DNA from: Cryptomeria japonica
Taxonomy: Eukaryota > Streptophyta > Pinopsida > Cupressales > Cupressaceae
DNA: 64,000 nucleotides
Assembly: GCF_030272615.1 (NCBI RefSeq)
Contig: NC_081414.1
Span: 817,604,396-817,668,395, forward strand
Direction: 5' to 3'
The position numbers and the translations under genes are program-made. Each line of letters opens with the position of its first letter. Position 1 is the first letter of the stretch. Under the pieces are notes generated by a model that saw only the letters and a program-made list of their open reading frames with translations, did no database searches and was not told the DNA's origin. Positions 1 to 12,937 of this stretch are shown one piece after another.

Positions 1-593
1 TTACTCCCAATATAAAATAAGCAATTCATATCAACGGAAATTGCATAACGGAAACCAGATTAATTTAACCCATTAATCTTCAATGCACAAATGCATATTT
101 AATCAAGATAATTACTAAGGACTAATTAATCATTTAACCATGCACACCAAGCACGCAAATCGAGAAGGTCAACCAAACAGATGACTCGCAAACCCAAACA
201 AGAAGGGGATACCGACGACGACTGGCGATGCTCACTTGAGCACGACTAAGGTCGACTAGGGTCTTACGACCACCTAATCCAACTCTAAGGATTAAAAGGG
301 GTACACTCAAACCTACAATTCTAGGTGAAGACCAACCTCGCACTCATGCGGCATTGTACTTGAAATTTCCTGCAACCAAGAGTCATACATGCATACATAT
401 ATAAAATTTAATGAAAACGTTAGCTCAATATTAATACCACGAAATAGGTACACTAACAACTTGCATACAACTAGTGTGAAAACCACATCATTAGCTATGC
501 GTTAAATCAAACATCTGACTATAATCATAATATTACAATAATCTAATCAAGATTAAACCAAGGTTAGAGATAGATTAGGGCAGGGGTACTACA
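1..593 (-). repeat. LARD1 3' LTR, first 593 bp
   Basis: Direct copy of 8093-8685 with no indels and about 11 substitutions by eye. On the minus strand it starts TGTAGTACC at base 593, right after the purine tract. The rest of this LTR lies to the left of the window. Confidence 0.9.
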
Positions 594-608
594 TTCTCCC
601 CCCCTAGG
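594..608 (-). other. LARD1 polypurine tract
   Basis: The minus strand reads CCTAGGGGGGGAGAA directly before the 3' LTR start. The related LARD2 has the same tract at 20265-20275. This is where plus-strand DNA synthesis would be primed during reverse transcription. Confidence 0.8.
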
Positions 609-3600
609 TTCCGACTTACTCCTGGAAGTCGTAAGGCTAGATGAAGAACATGTCGTATGCATCAGCCCTGAAACTCATTCAACAAAGATCAAATTGCACA
701 TAGAAATCTTTCCATAAATAAATGAAATATTATTGCTAAATCTTTTACAAACACCATAATCCATTGGCGAGATACAACTAAAACCATACATTCCTTACAA
801 TATTCTAGGAATTATCCACAATCATAGCAGAGGAACAAGAATTTTCTTCCTTTCATTTCACCAAATTTAAGCATTACAAGGAGGTAAACAACAATTACCA
901 TAATCATCTATCAAACATGACCAGAAAACATGCCATCAAGATCAATTTCCTTTACCAATCCATCTTTATCATAAGATTTAATAACATAGAACTAGCTCAA
1001 AATATCAATTTCTACAGCCAAATTAACTTTCATGAAATAAGAGCAACATAAATAACTCAATTGATTACATTTGCCAGGAATAAGAAAACCTTTCCAATGA
1101 CTATGTCCCATAACATAGTGACAAGTTAACACAATTTACTCCATGCTACCAAAAATAACCATCCACATAATTGGAATGCATAACAGAAAAGGCCACATGT
1201 GAGCATGTCTAATGCTCGGTCACAGATAACATGCACGATCAACATCTCTATGTCTGATCTCATAACAACAATATGATCATAAATATCCAATATCTCACTT
1301 AAGGGCTTGATGGTGCTAGGGTACACCATAGCGGTGCTACCTTCCATACAATTCCCTCGTGGATATCCCTTGTTGTGCAAGGTGGTTAGCCTCCAAGAGA
1401 TAGTCACCACACATAGGTAGGTAGTGGATACTAGCTGCATCACAGCCTCACATACCCCCATCCTCAAGGTTCCCTGCGTCTACTTCCTCGTATACACTCA
1501 TCCAAGCCCGTCTCCTATGTTCTTGGAGAGGAATTCACATTGCAACACAAGACCAGCATCCGAAAACAATAATGATAAACCAGTTTAGCCACCAAAGTAC
1601 AGAAGAATAAAGATAATAAATCCTCAATTCCAACAGTAAGGCAAGAAAATAATCCGGAATCTCAACACCAAATCAAAAGTGCAAAAGATCACAAGATCGT
1701 GGCCAAACCGTCAAGGTCAAAGTAAAATAAATTGCTAGCCCACAAGGAAATAAAGAAATAAATAAAAGAAATTCACAATTGCACATACATCACTACGTGA
1801 CTAATAGCTAGCCACCAACGAGGAAGGAAGGAACAATCATCTAGCTATCCTAGTAGCTCATCATGTGGTGTGGCCAAGTCACACATCCACATGGCATGGC
1901 AGTGTGCACCTCGACATCACCCCGCATCACGTCGTCACATGGCATGGCTCTACCCAATACCTAGCGGTAGGCCGCATGGAAATGTCTACTACATCCTGCA
2001 TCGTGTCTCAGCACGGCATGGCAATACTCCAAGCGGACAAAGCACGCAATGGACGTATCCCGCATGGCAGTGTACCCCGCAGATAAGGCACGCGCTGATC
2101 ACACTCCACATAGCGATGTTCCTCTCAGGATACTCGCCGTAAGCCAGAGGTATACATGGCTAAGGTCTACCCACAAGTCTACCAACACTGGACAGTTGGC
2201 AACTTATGTAAGAACAATAACACGCCTCTCATGAAGACAAGGCAACAAATGCTCCAATAGAATCCAACAACATGCTCAAAAACTGCCATCTATATGCTCA
2301 AATAAAGGATAGGAATAAGGCTGGCACTCATGAACCTCATAAATAGGTTCATCACAAGGGAAAGTATTGAGTACACCTTGATACAGTTTAGTAGTACCAC
2401 TAAATCATTCCTCGAAGTAGAGAAGCTAAAGTCGCTTCGCGCCGACATTACTCGTACGCCAATCCATACTATTCAAGGAACGGTTACTTCGAATACTACC
2501 CCTTAACATACTGAGTTACCCACAACCCGAGGTTTGGTACTCAGCAAGGAAACAAATAAGCAACATCACATAAACGGTATGGTTTCCCATACTCATAAGC
2601 AACATATCCTCCATGGTTGATTACTTCACCAATCCATGGGCACACATAATAAGCACTGGTTTCTTACAATACACACAAATACACCAGCACTGGTTTAGTC
2701 ACATTTACGGGGAGCACTTTTCAGTATGCTAATATCTATACAAGGAAGATTTCAATTATGCTTTCTATATAATTATCTGAATTCAAGTTTATTCTAGATT
2801 CATGTACTGAATTCATTAACAACCCACAATTATATAAGGAATTAACATCATTCCTATATCTTTCTTAAATTTCACTAAGCATTCATAATTAAATTACTAG
2901 CTAAGCAAATTCATTTCTAAAGCTTAAGATTTTCACCTATCACTATGAAGCCAAAAGCAAACATACAATTTCACATGTTCTATAAACATTCTATTTCAAT
3001 CAATGCACTCTTTAATATCATTTCTAAAATTCTAATGATTAGGCAAAGAGAGGGGAAAGAGAGTTTGATAACCAAACTATTTCCTACAAAGACACAAGAT
3101 CAATCAAGATCATGCTATAATATACATTTTCTCACTATCAGCCTATCATTTTAATTACACGGTTTTCATTTCGCTACCGTTTAGAAGGATGACAATTAGC
3201 CTAAAAAACACATTTCCAATAATCATGGTTGCAACAGGAGGTTCTAGTATTCCAAACAAACAGAGATCAAGAGAAGCAATCTTTTCGATAATGCAAGACC
3301 TCTTAAGAACACTCACATAAATAATACAATGTAGACACATGTCATAATTTGCAACCTATTAGAGAAGATCACATTACGATCAAAGATAAGCAAGGAGCTA
3401 TTACCCCAAATAACACATATTAATGCACGCACATCAAACAAGCTTTTCCATTCGCACTTTCTAAACACATTAAGGTAATTCCACATACCCAAAAGCGAGT
3501 TCAATGGAGCATTTGCTAGAATAAATCTTCAGTCAAATTGGTTTAATAAAACACATAAGACAATCTTTCGGAAAACACATTAATATTCTCTCGAAGCTAC

Positions 3601-4373
3601 AATAACATGCTCTTTTTTTTTAATACTTCTACAAACCAAGCAGTTTCACATAATTCCACTATTCGCATAAAAATGCACCTTACTAAGGTAGAATTTAATC
3701 ATGCTACTCCTACAACATACACATGGAGAGTTCTTTAAACATACTCATACAGTTTTCTGCCAATAGTCCAAAATAAATTTTTAAACCCATAGCCCTTTAT
3801 AATCTAAAAACATAAGCGACATAAGGCTCACGCAAAGGTTCAAGAAGTCACACCCTTTTCTCTCTTGCAACAAGAACTCAAATCAAAGATAATTACACAT
3901 ATCTTAATCATTTTAATTTCCAGAAAGAAGAGAGGAATGGTGATGATCATTTAATTTTCTACAAAATAAGCATTCAATAATTGCCATACTAGTCCCTCAA
4001 GTGGACAACATTAAGCTAGATCATAATCTTAAACAAGCACAATACGCACTTTCAGATTCAAGACAAGCACAGACCAATCCAAATGGGTTAGTCTAAAGAG
4101 TACAACACTCAAAAAGGAAAGGTACATACGACTCTCTTTCAGAATAAGAGTAATCGTAGACCAAGGCATCAATAAGCACACAATGCACAAATAAACACTC
4201 AAATGCCAACATCAAGAAGGCGGAAACAAGGTGTGAACACATACGTTACACACCAGCTAAGGTCTGCTCAATCACTCACATGCAAAAGGAGGACAAGCAT
4301 ACACCTAAGGTCGATACACCTCACACAAATAGAGGGCACACGCGACACCAGAGATCCCAATGTTTGCAACATG
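609..4373 (-). other. LARD1 internal region, no recognisable coding sequence
   Basis: About 3.8 kb homologous to the LARD2 internal region 16538-20264 in opposite orientation. Neither copy shows gag zinc knuckles, protease, integrase or reverse transcriptase motifs. The longest reading frame here (1126-1467, minus, 113 codons) has no known domain and is not kept open in LARD2, so I treat it as chance. A GC-richer patch at 1865-2140 has several gcatgg-type near-palindromes. The last 45 bp beside the primer site are strongly conserved in LARD1, 2 and 3. Confidence 0.75.
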
Positions 4374-4386
4374 GGCTCTGATACCA
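4374..4386 (-). other. LARD1 primer binding site (initiator tRNA-Met)
   Basis: The minus strand reads TGGTATCAGAGCC two bases after the LTR end. This complements the 3' end of plant initiator tRNA-Met. Confidence 0.88.
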
Positions 4387-5733
4387 AATGTAATGCCCTG
4401 CCAGGAAACCCCGAAGGGATTAAGCCATAACACAAGAATAGAGTGCAAAATTTTATTTTTTTAAAAAGTTACAACACATGAGATGCAACAAGATATCAAA
4501 GATTCAGATTTCATAGCGGAAGACTTCAACTAACTCCTAAAGAGTTTCCCAACGAGATTACTTAAATTTCACAATTCCATTAACTCACACAATTAATCCA
4601 ATAAGCTGATTACTTTAATAACAAGATAATTCTTAATCAGGATAATTTCTTTCAAGGACGGAAATATAAATCACAAGCGAAGATTCAACCATAAGATCTA
4701 TTCATAATCATCATTCAAGCTTTTCATTTAAAATTACAAACCATACATCTAACATTCTAATACACTAGGATTTCATCATAACATAAGAGATCTTTCAAGC
4801 ATATTTAAATTCCTTAACAACAACTGAATATAATTCATTACTCTAAGTTACATTCTTTCCATATTCCATTTTATTGCATTTTAAAAGATGATTACATACA
4901 GGAATCCAAGATAAATCACATCTAAAACCCTTATGCATTCGATCAACATGGCATACCAGAAAGAACTGCATATAAGCATTTATAGTTAATTCCAATTATC
5001 CATTTAACCATTCTAACATAAGTTAATCATACATGATAAAGCTGAATAAAGGAAACATAAGAGAATACATCACATAACACCATAATGATCTCGGAGTTCA
5101 CCCCTAAAGGGCTACATCTCCGGGTCTGCTCAACTGCAAGACCCCTCTGATAATTAATAAAGTTAAGAGTATAAGAGGTTACACCAATTACAATCCGGCC
5201 ATCAAGGCGATACATAAGCAATATACAAACGACCACATCGGTCCATCAATACATAAACGATCCTTAAAAAGAATAGGATCCAGCTGAACATAATCAAAGC
5301 TAAAACAAAAGGTCCATGAGAGCATCCATAAAACTGAGCCATCACCACCCAAGGTCTAACATGAAACCGACACTCACAAGGGCAGGGACAAAAGGACGAC
5401 TCACAAGGTACTCCTATCAGGACAAACGACAACACACTAGCGAACGTAGGGACAAGTGTCATCACACAACCTGGTATGGATACCATGGCAAGTCTTCATA
5501 GGTCCCGGCCCCATACACTGGGTCACCCTGGCAACCTAATCAGAGCTTCCGGCCCATCCAAGCCTCATGTGGACCCACACATCCTCTCATGATGACAAGG
5601 ATGGTAGTTTGCCATTTCAGGCCTTCCCACAGCATGTTGAGTCTATAATAGCACTCATCCCATGTGTGAGGCACATTATCTTACTTAAGGATTACATTCT
5701 AATCTACTGTTAGGTTATCACTTATTAGACTCA

Positions 5734-5784
5734 CTTTCGACGGGTTACCCAGCAGCCACTTTGGGCACAACCCCCAATTGAAAG
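5734..5784 (-). promoter_or_regulatory. Conserved LTR stem-loop (LARD1 copy)
   Basis: On the minus strand arms CTTTCAAT and GTCGAAAG are 51 nt apart end to end, with one A-C mismatch and one G-T wobble. The loop carries the conserved CCCAAAGTGG motif. Homologous structures lie at 30848-30898, 40613-40664 and 45721-45772. Confidence 0.6.
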
Positions 5785-6921
5785 CCACTTTCCCATACGA
5801 CACTAGACTATACTTAGACGAACTCAAACCAAGGAATACACATGGTCAGACGAACGGAGTTCAAGAAGAGAGAAACAATCATCTGGTCAAACACGACTCA
5901 AAGATGAACACTTACTGAAGGTACTCTAACTAGAGACCTGACCAACAATGGTCAACCACAAATCATCATTCGACTCACACAAAGAGGATATGATCCAAAC
6001 GACACTACCACAATACAACAGTCTACTTGGAATAGAGGACTGAAACAGGTACACCAAATCATTTCCTACGACAGGGTCCTATCAAACAAAGCACTCTTGC
6101 CATTTCATAATTAAAAGCGAACACAGCAATAAAACTCGCAAGGCAATAATCAGAAAGGCAATATCTTCTCAAATTGATTTAAACATTAAAATCGATCAAG
6201 TTTTCTACAAGATCCAAAACAGATTACAGTTATCTACCTCATCAAGGGAGAAGTTGTTCTTGGTTTTCTAACTCCTAAGGTTCAAGGCATAGAACAGGCA
6301 AATTAAGCCATAATGAGTTTTTAACCAATTCATATTAATAAATCTCAAACAACCATTAATCAACTAAAATAAGATATTAAATCTCCAATCAAAACATCAT
6401 TAACATACCGGTCTAAAACCGACCTCTACAGTTTCATATTTTCAATCCCGGATGCATAATACGAATCACAGAATATAAACATATAGAAAGAGAATCTAAA
6501 TGGAGATAATCATTTCCAAAGCATATCGTTTAAATTTCTAGTGCCCAATGATAAATATTTCACTACTTTTCAATTACTCAAATGATAAGAATAAAAACAA
6601 CAATAATCAATTGCGAAATAACAGTTGTAGAACTTAATTAGGAAGAAGGTATACGCCACGAAATGACGTTGAACAACAATTAGCCTATAAACTCCTTTAT
6701 AACGTTAATCAATATCCAATCAACCTTTCAAGATTAATGCTACCTCATTCATAATTAGGAAGCTAAATAACATTTAACATTAAAATTTCTTTCATTAAAA
6801 TGATATAAATATCATATGTTTTTCTTTTTTTAATGATAAAAAAAAAACATTTAAAAAAAAAAAAAAAAACCATTTTATAAAAATGATGTTTTCATTTTAA
6901 CAAAAAAATGCATTTTAAAAC

Positions 6922-7146
6922 TTAGCGGCGAGGGCGGGCCATGCCGTAACCCTAGCCGCAGGGCATTGCCCAAGCGGCGGCGCCGCTGCGGTGCCCGCAG
7001 GCTCCGCGGCGCCCTGCGGCCACCGCAGTGTGCCGCGGCCGGAACTTTCAACGCCAGCGGGGGAGGAGCACGGGACGGGGAGAGGAGAAAGGGGAGGAGC
7101 AGGGGAGAGGGGAGGCGGAGCGGGTGGAGCTCCGCTCCCCGCCTCC
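6922..7146. repeat. GC-rich variable block in LARD1 LTR
   Basis: A sharply bounded GC-rich island rich in GCGGC, GGCGCC and CCGCGG, set in AT-rich LTR. It sits about 1.5-1.8 kb from the LTR start. Other LARD LTRs have a GC-rich block at a similar place but with unrelated sequence. Open frames across it are composition artefacts. Confidence 0.65.
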
Positions 7147-8685
7147 AATCCCCAAAACCCACGGTTCGAACCAAAACAAAAGCGCCCAGTCCAACAAAAA
7201 CATAAAAAAAAATACGTTTTAAATTTTAATTCGGACACACAGTCCGTTTTAAAAGATAAAAACGCACAGGCCCGAACTAATAAAAAAAAACGCCCATTAA
7301 TTAAATTGATAATAAATTTTGAATCAAAACGCACGGGCTCAAATCATAAGTTCATTTAAAACGAACTGTGCTTAACACAGCACTAAAAACATATAAAACC
7401 CAGTTTGAAATCTCTCCCATTTTTTTTTGAAACAACCACAAAATTTGTTGATAAATTTCAGTTTAATATAAAATCCGTTTTCAATGAAATTTGTTCTGGG
7501 TTTCCTAAATTTCTTTGATGGTATTCGTTTCCTCCATACATGATGGGATTCAAACCACCCAAAAGGAAACATTGAGGAATAACCAAAATCTCAAAACCAA
7601 AATTTCCAGCCAATTCAAAATGGACAATCACATTGATTTTTCAATAACAAATTCAGAATCCTACCTTAAAACGCAATCCTGGAATGGCTGAAGGAGAGCC
7701 CACCTGCCAGATCCAAACCAACAATCTTCCTCTCCCAAACCCCCAATTTGTCCAAAATTATTTCCCCAACCAAAATTTCTCCAAAATGTCCATCCCCCCC
7801 AATTTTCCCCAAATTTTGGGTTATATGGAAGAGTTGACCCAAAAATTCCATTTTTGGAATTAAAATTCTTATTTTCCAATAATTCACAAAATTTAATTCT
7901 TTTCTAGCTAGCAACAAATTAACTTGCTTTTCAAAACCAAAAACGATTTCCTCAATTAACTGAATTTTAATCTTTCAAATTTCAGAATCCCACAGAATGC
8001 AATTACGTCTATTGCGATTAAATACCAAACTTTCTTTTTCAACAGCATAAATAAGATGCATTAAATATTCAAGATTAGTCATTTGATCGAATTTACTCCC
8101 AATATAAAATAAGCAATTCATATCAACGGAAATCGCATAACGGAAACCAGATTAATTTAATCCATTAATCTTCAATGCACAAACGCATATTTAATCAAGA
8201 TAATTACTAAGGACTAATTAATCATTTAACCATGCACACCAAGTACGCAAATCGAGAAGGTCAACCAAACAGATGACTCGCAAACCCAAACAAGAAGGGG
8301 ATACCGACGACGACTAGCGATGCTCACTTGAGCACGACTAAGGTCGACTAGGGTCTTACGACCACCTAATCCAACTCTAAGGATTAAAAGGGGTACACTC
8401 AAACCTGCAATTCCAGGTGAAGACGAACCTCGCACTCATGCGGCGTTGTACCTGAAATTTCCTGCAACCAAGAGTCATACATGCATACATATATAAAATT
8501 TAATGAAAACGTTAGCTCAATATTAATACCACGAAATAGGTACACTAACAACTTGCATACAACTAGTGTGAAAACCACATCATTAGCTATGCATTAAATC
8601 AAACATCTGACTATAATCATAATATTACAATAATCTAATCAAGATTAAACCAAGGTTAGAGATAGATTAGGGCAGGGGTACTACA

Positions 8686-9685
8686 AGAGTAACCTAGTAG
8701 ATGGGGTCGGAACCTATGGATTCCTGCCACAGTAGCCATACCAAGTTATATGATGACACTTGTCCCCTATGTTCGCTAGTGTGTTGGTTGTGTTGTCTTT
8801 GTTAGGAGCACTATTGTGGAGTCGCCGTGTTGTTTATGCCCTTGTGAGAACCTAATATTCATGTTAGACAATGGGTTGATTATGATGGGTTGTGAAGACT
8901 TAGTTTTGCAGATGCTCCAATTGATCTTTGTATTTGCTTCTTATTATGTTTAGTTGGATCCTTTTCCTATTCAGGATCATTCATGTATCTATTGGATCGA
9001 TGTGGTCATATGCATTATTGGTTTATGTACGCCTTGATGGCAAAATGTAAATGATGTGAACCTTATGTATTCTTCACCCTATTATTTATCAGAGGGCTCT
9101 TGTAGTTGAGTAGACCCAGAGATGTAGCCCACTAGGGGTGAACTCTGATATCATTTCGGTGTTATTTCATGTTTATGATTCTTCTATTTCCTTTTTAATT
9201 TAGCATGTATGGATGACATTATGGTTAAAATGTATAATATGGATTAGATGATGTTAATCTTAAATGCATGTATGTAGTCATCTTATTAAATGCAGTAATT
9301 TGGATCATGAAGAATGTAGATTTGAATAATGAAATGTATTTGGTTGTTGATAATGCAATTAAAGTATGCATGGAAAGTATTCGTTAGTTTATAATGGAAT
9401 TAAAGTATGTAATGAAATTAGATGCATGACATATGTTTTAATGTAAAATTGAACATAACGTATGGTTAAATTGTAATGGATGAACTTAATCATGTTATCT
9501 ATATTGTTAACCTTTATGGATGAACTTGTCATGTTATCTATAATTTTATCTCATCGAAAGAATTTATCCTTGTTTAAAGTATTATCATGTCATTAAGTTA
9601 ATCAACTCAATTGGATTAATTAGCGTGAGTTGAGTTAAGTGTTGAATTAAGTAATCATGTTGGGAAACTCTTTAGGTGTTATTTA
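8686..9685 (+). repeat. LARD2 5' LTR, middle piece
   Basis: Homologous to 31119-32115 in the LARD2 3' LTR. It is bounded on the left by LARD1 and on the right by copia A. It contains the conserved line gatgtagcccactaggggtg near 9121, also present in LARD1 (minus, about 5110), the LARD2 3' LTR (31552) and LARD3 (46437). No gene seen. Confidence 0.85.
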
Positions 9686-10466
9686 TGTTGGCAAATGCAC
9701 ACTCCAATGAGAAATTGTAGGTGATTGAAGGTATTGTCATTGATGGAAACCTTACAATCATATGACACCGACAAGCACTGGCACCAACAAACTCTACACC
9801 GACATACGTTCACTAGCATCAAAAAGATTGATTATCAGCACCTTGGCCGATAGTATTTTATTTATTGCAAAATGTAATTAATTGTAATATCTTCTTGAAA
9901 GCTGACAAGGCATATTATAAAAAGGCTCATATATAAGTATGAAATCTTAGAGAACATTTCTAGATAGGATATATGATGGATATTATGTGTGAACATTAAG
10001 GTAGAGTTTGGAATAAGGTTTTGGAAGTTGCAGAGCTTAAACCGGTACTGGATCTGGCATAGCAGATGCCCTTTTGTAGTAGTACATGACATTGGATTTT
10101 CATAATCCACTTTTGTAAGTCAGTGAGACTTCTCTTTTGTATGTAAGCAGTGAGCTTTAGGCTATTGGCCTTCCTGCATGTGTAGGCCCCTATTGTAACA
10201 GTAATATTCTCTTATTGGCCAGTAAGCGAATATTGTGGGTCACAAATCCCACCAAGGTTTTTCCCACACTAGGTTTCCTCATTAAAAATACTGTGTTATG
10301 GTGTGTCTTTCATGTTGTGGTTGTTGTTCTTATTTATTGCATTAATTTTAGTTCATCGGTACACAGTTTTGGAATGCTTTTCATTTAATAAGTTAAGAAA
10401 ATCAATTAACCGGTTAGATACTGATTCACCCCCCCCCCCCCCTCAGTATCTTTGGGAATCCAAACA
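9686..10466 (+). repeat. Copia A 5' LTR
   Basis: Starts TGTTGGCAAATG and ends CCAAACA. It contains a short inverted motif at 10173-10186 and a C-tract (ttcaccccc...) at about 10425-10442 close to its end. It pairs with 15601-16377. Confidence 0.88.
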
Positions 10467-10468
10467 AT

Positions 10469-10485
10469 CGGTATCAAATCCTGGT
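10469..10485 (+). other. Copia A primer binding site
   Basis: CGGTATCAAATCCTGG follows the LTR after two bases. It matches the initiator tRNA-Met primer site imperfectly, and decay is likely. Confidence 0.6.
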
Positions 10486-10537
10486 CCTCTATTTTCAAAA
10501 GCCCAACAACTTGAGGAAGATTCTGACACTGGTATAG

Positions 10538-11652
10538 ATGGATAATCTGAGAAAACAACTAGAAACATTTCTTGCAGATTATGATGCAGAAAAGTTGAAG
10601 AATATAAAACTTGAAGATGATCTGAAGGCTACATAGGAAATCATTCAAGGACTCTAGAAAAATCTCACTATTGCTGGGAACAAAAGAAGAGAACTTTCTG
10701 AGAAGATGCAAAGTGATGATGATGAGAAAGAAACTCTTAATGACCTTGTCAACAAACTGAGACAAGAAAATAGTACAATGAATAATGAGATGCAAGATAT
10801 GACCATGAGATTTTGTAAAGACATTGAAGACAACAAGAAGAATGAAGATGATTTGGCTAGAAGAATCAATGATGCTACAAATGAAAATCTAAGACTCAGT
10901 CATGAGAATAATATGTTAAAAACATATATGATACACTTGGAACATGATAAAACTGAACTCATGAGACAAAAAGATTTCTTGAAAAATGAGTTGGCTACTG
11001 CAAATCAACCCAAGGAGAAATTCAAGAAAATTTCAAAAGATCTTGATGACATGTTGAAAAATCAGAAACCTAATGGTGACACTAATTGCCTTGGCTTTGA
11101 AGTTGGTGAAAGCTCTAGCACTGCAAACAAACATGATCACAACAAACCGGTAAGACAACCTAATGCTTATAAATTCAATGGAAAATGCTTTAACTATAAC
11201 AAGTACGGTCACAGAGCAAATCAATGTAGATCTAGAAACTATCAGAATAATAATGCACCCACCGGTCAATGCTCTAAATGCAATAAAGTTGGTCATAATT
11301 CAGAAAATTGCTGAATGAATGTAAGATGTTATATTTGTGGAAGATTTGGACACTTATCTAATCAATGCAGAACACATACTGGCATAGGATTTGGGAAAGC
11401 TATTCAGAAAAAACAATGTGACTTGTTATGCTTGTAACAAGATTGGACATATCACAAAATTTTATAGAAGTAAGACATCACCGACAAATAAGAAAGGACC
11501 CAGCTTGAAAGGTAAAGAAAAGGTTGAAGAGGTAAAGAAAGAATTTTCAAAACAATGGATTAGAAAGTCTGGCATGAATGTTAGTGAAGATATTCCTTCA
11601 CTGGTAGAACAGAGTATCACTCCACCAAAAGGAGATTCTTCATCTAACTGAG
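10538..11652 (+). pseudogene. Copia A gag remnant with CCHC zinc knuckles
   Basis: Gag coats the RNA and forms the virus-like particle. The segment starts with ATGGATAATCTG. Its largest open part (10706-11314) is a charged, coiled-coil-like stretch rich in Lys, Glu, Asn and Asp for about 130 residues. It ends with two CX2CX4HX4C-type knuckles, CFNYNKYGHRANQC (first site altered) and CSKCNKVGHNSENC. Further knuckle-like motifs follow near 11328 (CYICGRFGHLSNQC) and 11415 (CYACNKIGH). Four clustered knuckles is more than the one or two usual in copia gag. The reading frame is broken. Confidence 0.72.
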
Positions 11653-11887
11653 AAATAATCCCTTGGGGGTATGGCAACAAATTGAAAAACATGCTAGTTT
11701 ACCCTCGGTTGATGGTGAGAAGTTGGATTACTTCTTTACTAAAAAATGAGTTAAGTTTTGACTTAACCGACAGGCATTAAATGTGGCAGTTGAAAGAAAA
11801 AACATTATAAAGCAAGTGTTTTGGTTTTTTTTTCATTCACCAAGCATTCAAATCCAAGCAATCATCCTAAAGGCAGATTAAGGTATT

Positions 11888-12937
11888 TATGACTATGGCT
11901 TCTTCATTTGCACTTGAATTCATTGCAAACCCTATAGTGATTGAAGTTACTAAGTGCCCTAGACCCATGTTAAAACTTATTCTCAAATTGCAAAGAAAGA
12001 TGATACCCTAGGAGCATTTTTGAAAATACCTAAGGGAGTAGTTTATGCAGAAGATCCTAGAATGTATATACATTGTCATATTGAGGAACTAGGAGCTGAA
12101 GAAATAATGAACATGTATAGGACTGTTATTTGTGATGAACATGGAAATGTTAAACCTGAACACAAGATAGTGGAAACCCTAGACTTTGTGGACATTCTTA
12201 GTATCCCTGATTTTCCTAAAGATGTGATAAGGATAGTCTTGAGTAGAGTTCATGGAGAGTTCTTTTGGTTGGATTCCATCCATAAGATTACCAAAGAGGC
12301 AATTAGGGTAGTGATAGGCTTACCTTCCATTGGTAGCAGGCTTGATAAAACTAAAAAGATTCCAAATGACACTGTGATGACCCTAACCAACACAACATTT
12401 GATAAAAGATCCCTAAGAGTCAATGATGTGAAGGACATCAATGTTAGATTTGTCAATATGATTCTTGGTTATAAGGCTACACATGCAAACAGACTAAACT
12501 ATGTTTCTAGCTTATGTATTAAAAGTGCATATGACATGGTGAATAACAATGCTATGATTGATGTATGTGAGTGGCTAAAAGATGAACTGATAGACAATTT
12601 GAAGAAAATTAAAGGTTATAAGAAAGGAACTTTCAGATTTGGCAACCTGATTGTATGTTTAATGTTGTACATTACCAAGCAAGTTATCGGTATTGGTAGG
12701 AAAGACTTTGGTTTTGATATCCCAGTAGGAAAACAACTTCTTGATATACTAAACAACATGGGAGATGATAGAGAGAAAAATATAAATGAACATTTTCAAA
12801 CCTTGAAAGCAAAGATGAAGAAAAGAATAAGGCGATCTCAAGCAATTGTTGATAAGTATCAAAAAGAGATATGCTTTGTGATCAAGAAAGATGAAATTTG
12901 GATGGAGGCAGTTATCCTAGAACTATTTGGGTTATAG
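11888..12937 (+). pseudogene. Copia A cargo segment 1: non-retroviral domain of unknown function
   Basis: The largest open part (12020-12937, 305 codons) begins MKIPKGVVYAEDPRMYIHC. It contains the segment EFFWLDSIHKITKEAIRVV followed by GLPSIG, then DVCEWLKDELIDNL and FRFGNLIVCLMLYI. It has no DSG protease, HHCC or DDE integrase, or YVDD reverse transcriptase motif. The pattern of a Trp near IHxITxExI and a following GLP reminds me of plant proteins annotated only as 'putative plant transposon protein'. That is recollection, not a search result, so the function is unknown. A Met-initiated start at 11891 lies just upstream in the same general unit. It is preceded by gag and followed by a basic segment. 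Confidence 0.5.

Larger units (their letters stand above)
1..8685 (-). mobile_element. LARD1: non-coding LTR retrotransposon with 4.3-kb LTRs (left end outside window)
   Basis: Read on the minus strand this has the full order of an LTR retrotransposon: 5' LTR (8685 to 4389), primer site for initiator tRNA-Met, a 3.8-kb internal region without gag or pol motifs, a purine-rich tract, then the first 593 bp of the 3' LTR, cut by the window edge. The LTRs begin TGTAGTACCCC and end GGCATTACA. Bases 1-593 and 8093-8685 align without a gap and I count about 11 differences, nearly all transitions, or roughly 2%. That makes it the youngest LARD here, probably a few million years old. It lies in the 5' LTR of LARD2, a member of the same family. 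With no coding capacity it must have moved using another element's enzymes; which one cannot be told from this window. Confidence 0.85.
4389..8685 (-). repeat. LARD1 5' LTR, complete, 4,297 bp
   Basis: TG...CA ended LTR, unusually long. It has three notable modules: a conserved block at 7662-7708 (shared TTCCAGGATTGC ... AGGTAGGATTC pattern), a GC-rich block at 6922-7146, and a conserved stem-loop at 5734-5784. The right edge abuts LARD2 LTR sequence, whose other copy runs across this position at about 31119, so the boundary at 8685 is firm. The five bases after it (agagt) would be one copy of the target duplication; its partner is outside the window. Confidence 0.9.

Noticed and set aside
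1126-1467. 113-codon frame in the LARD1 interior
   Set aside because: The homologous stretch in LARD2 (about 19405-19740) does not keep a frame, and there is no protein motif.
6915-7359. Overlapping Ala/Arg/Pro-rich frames on both strands
   Set aside because: They coincide with the GC-rich LTR block, lack any known motif and are open on several frames at once, as expected from composition alone.
10425-10442. C-run as an assembly artefact
   Set aside because: The same C-tract occurs near the end of copia A, B and D LTRs, so it is a genuine LTR feature, though its exact length may be uncertain.
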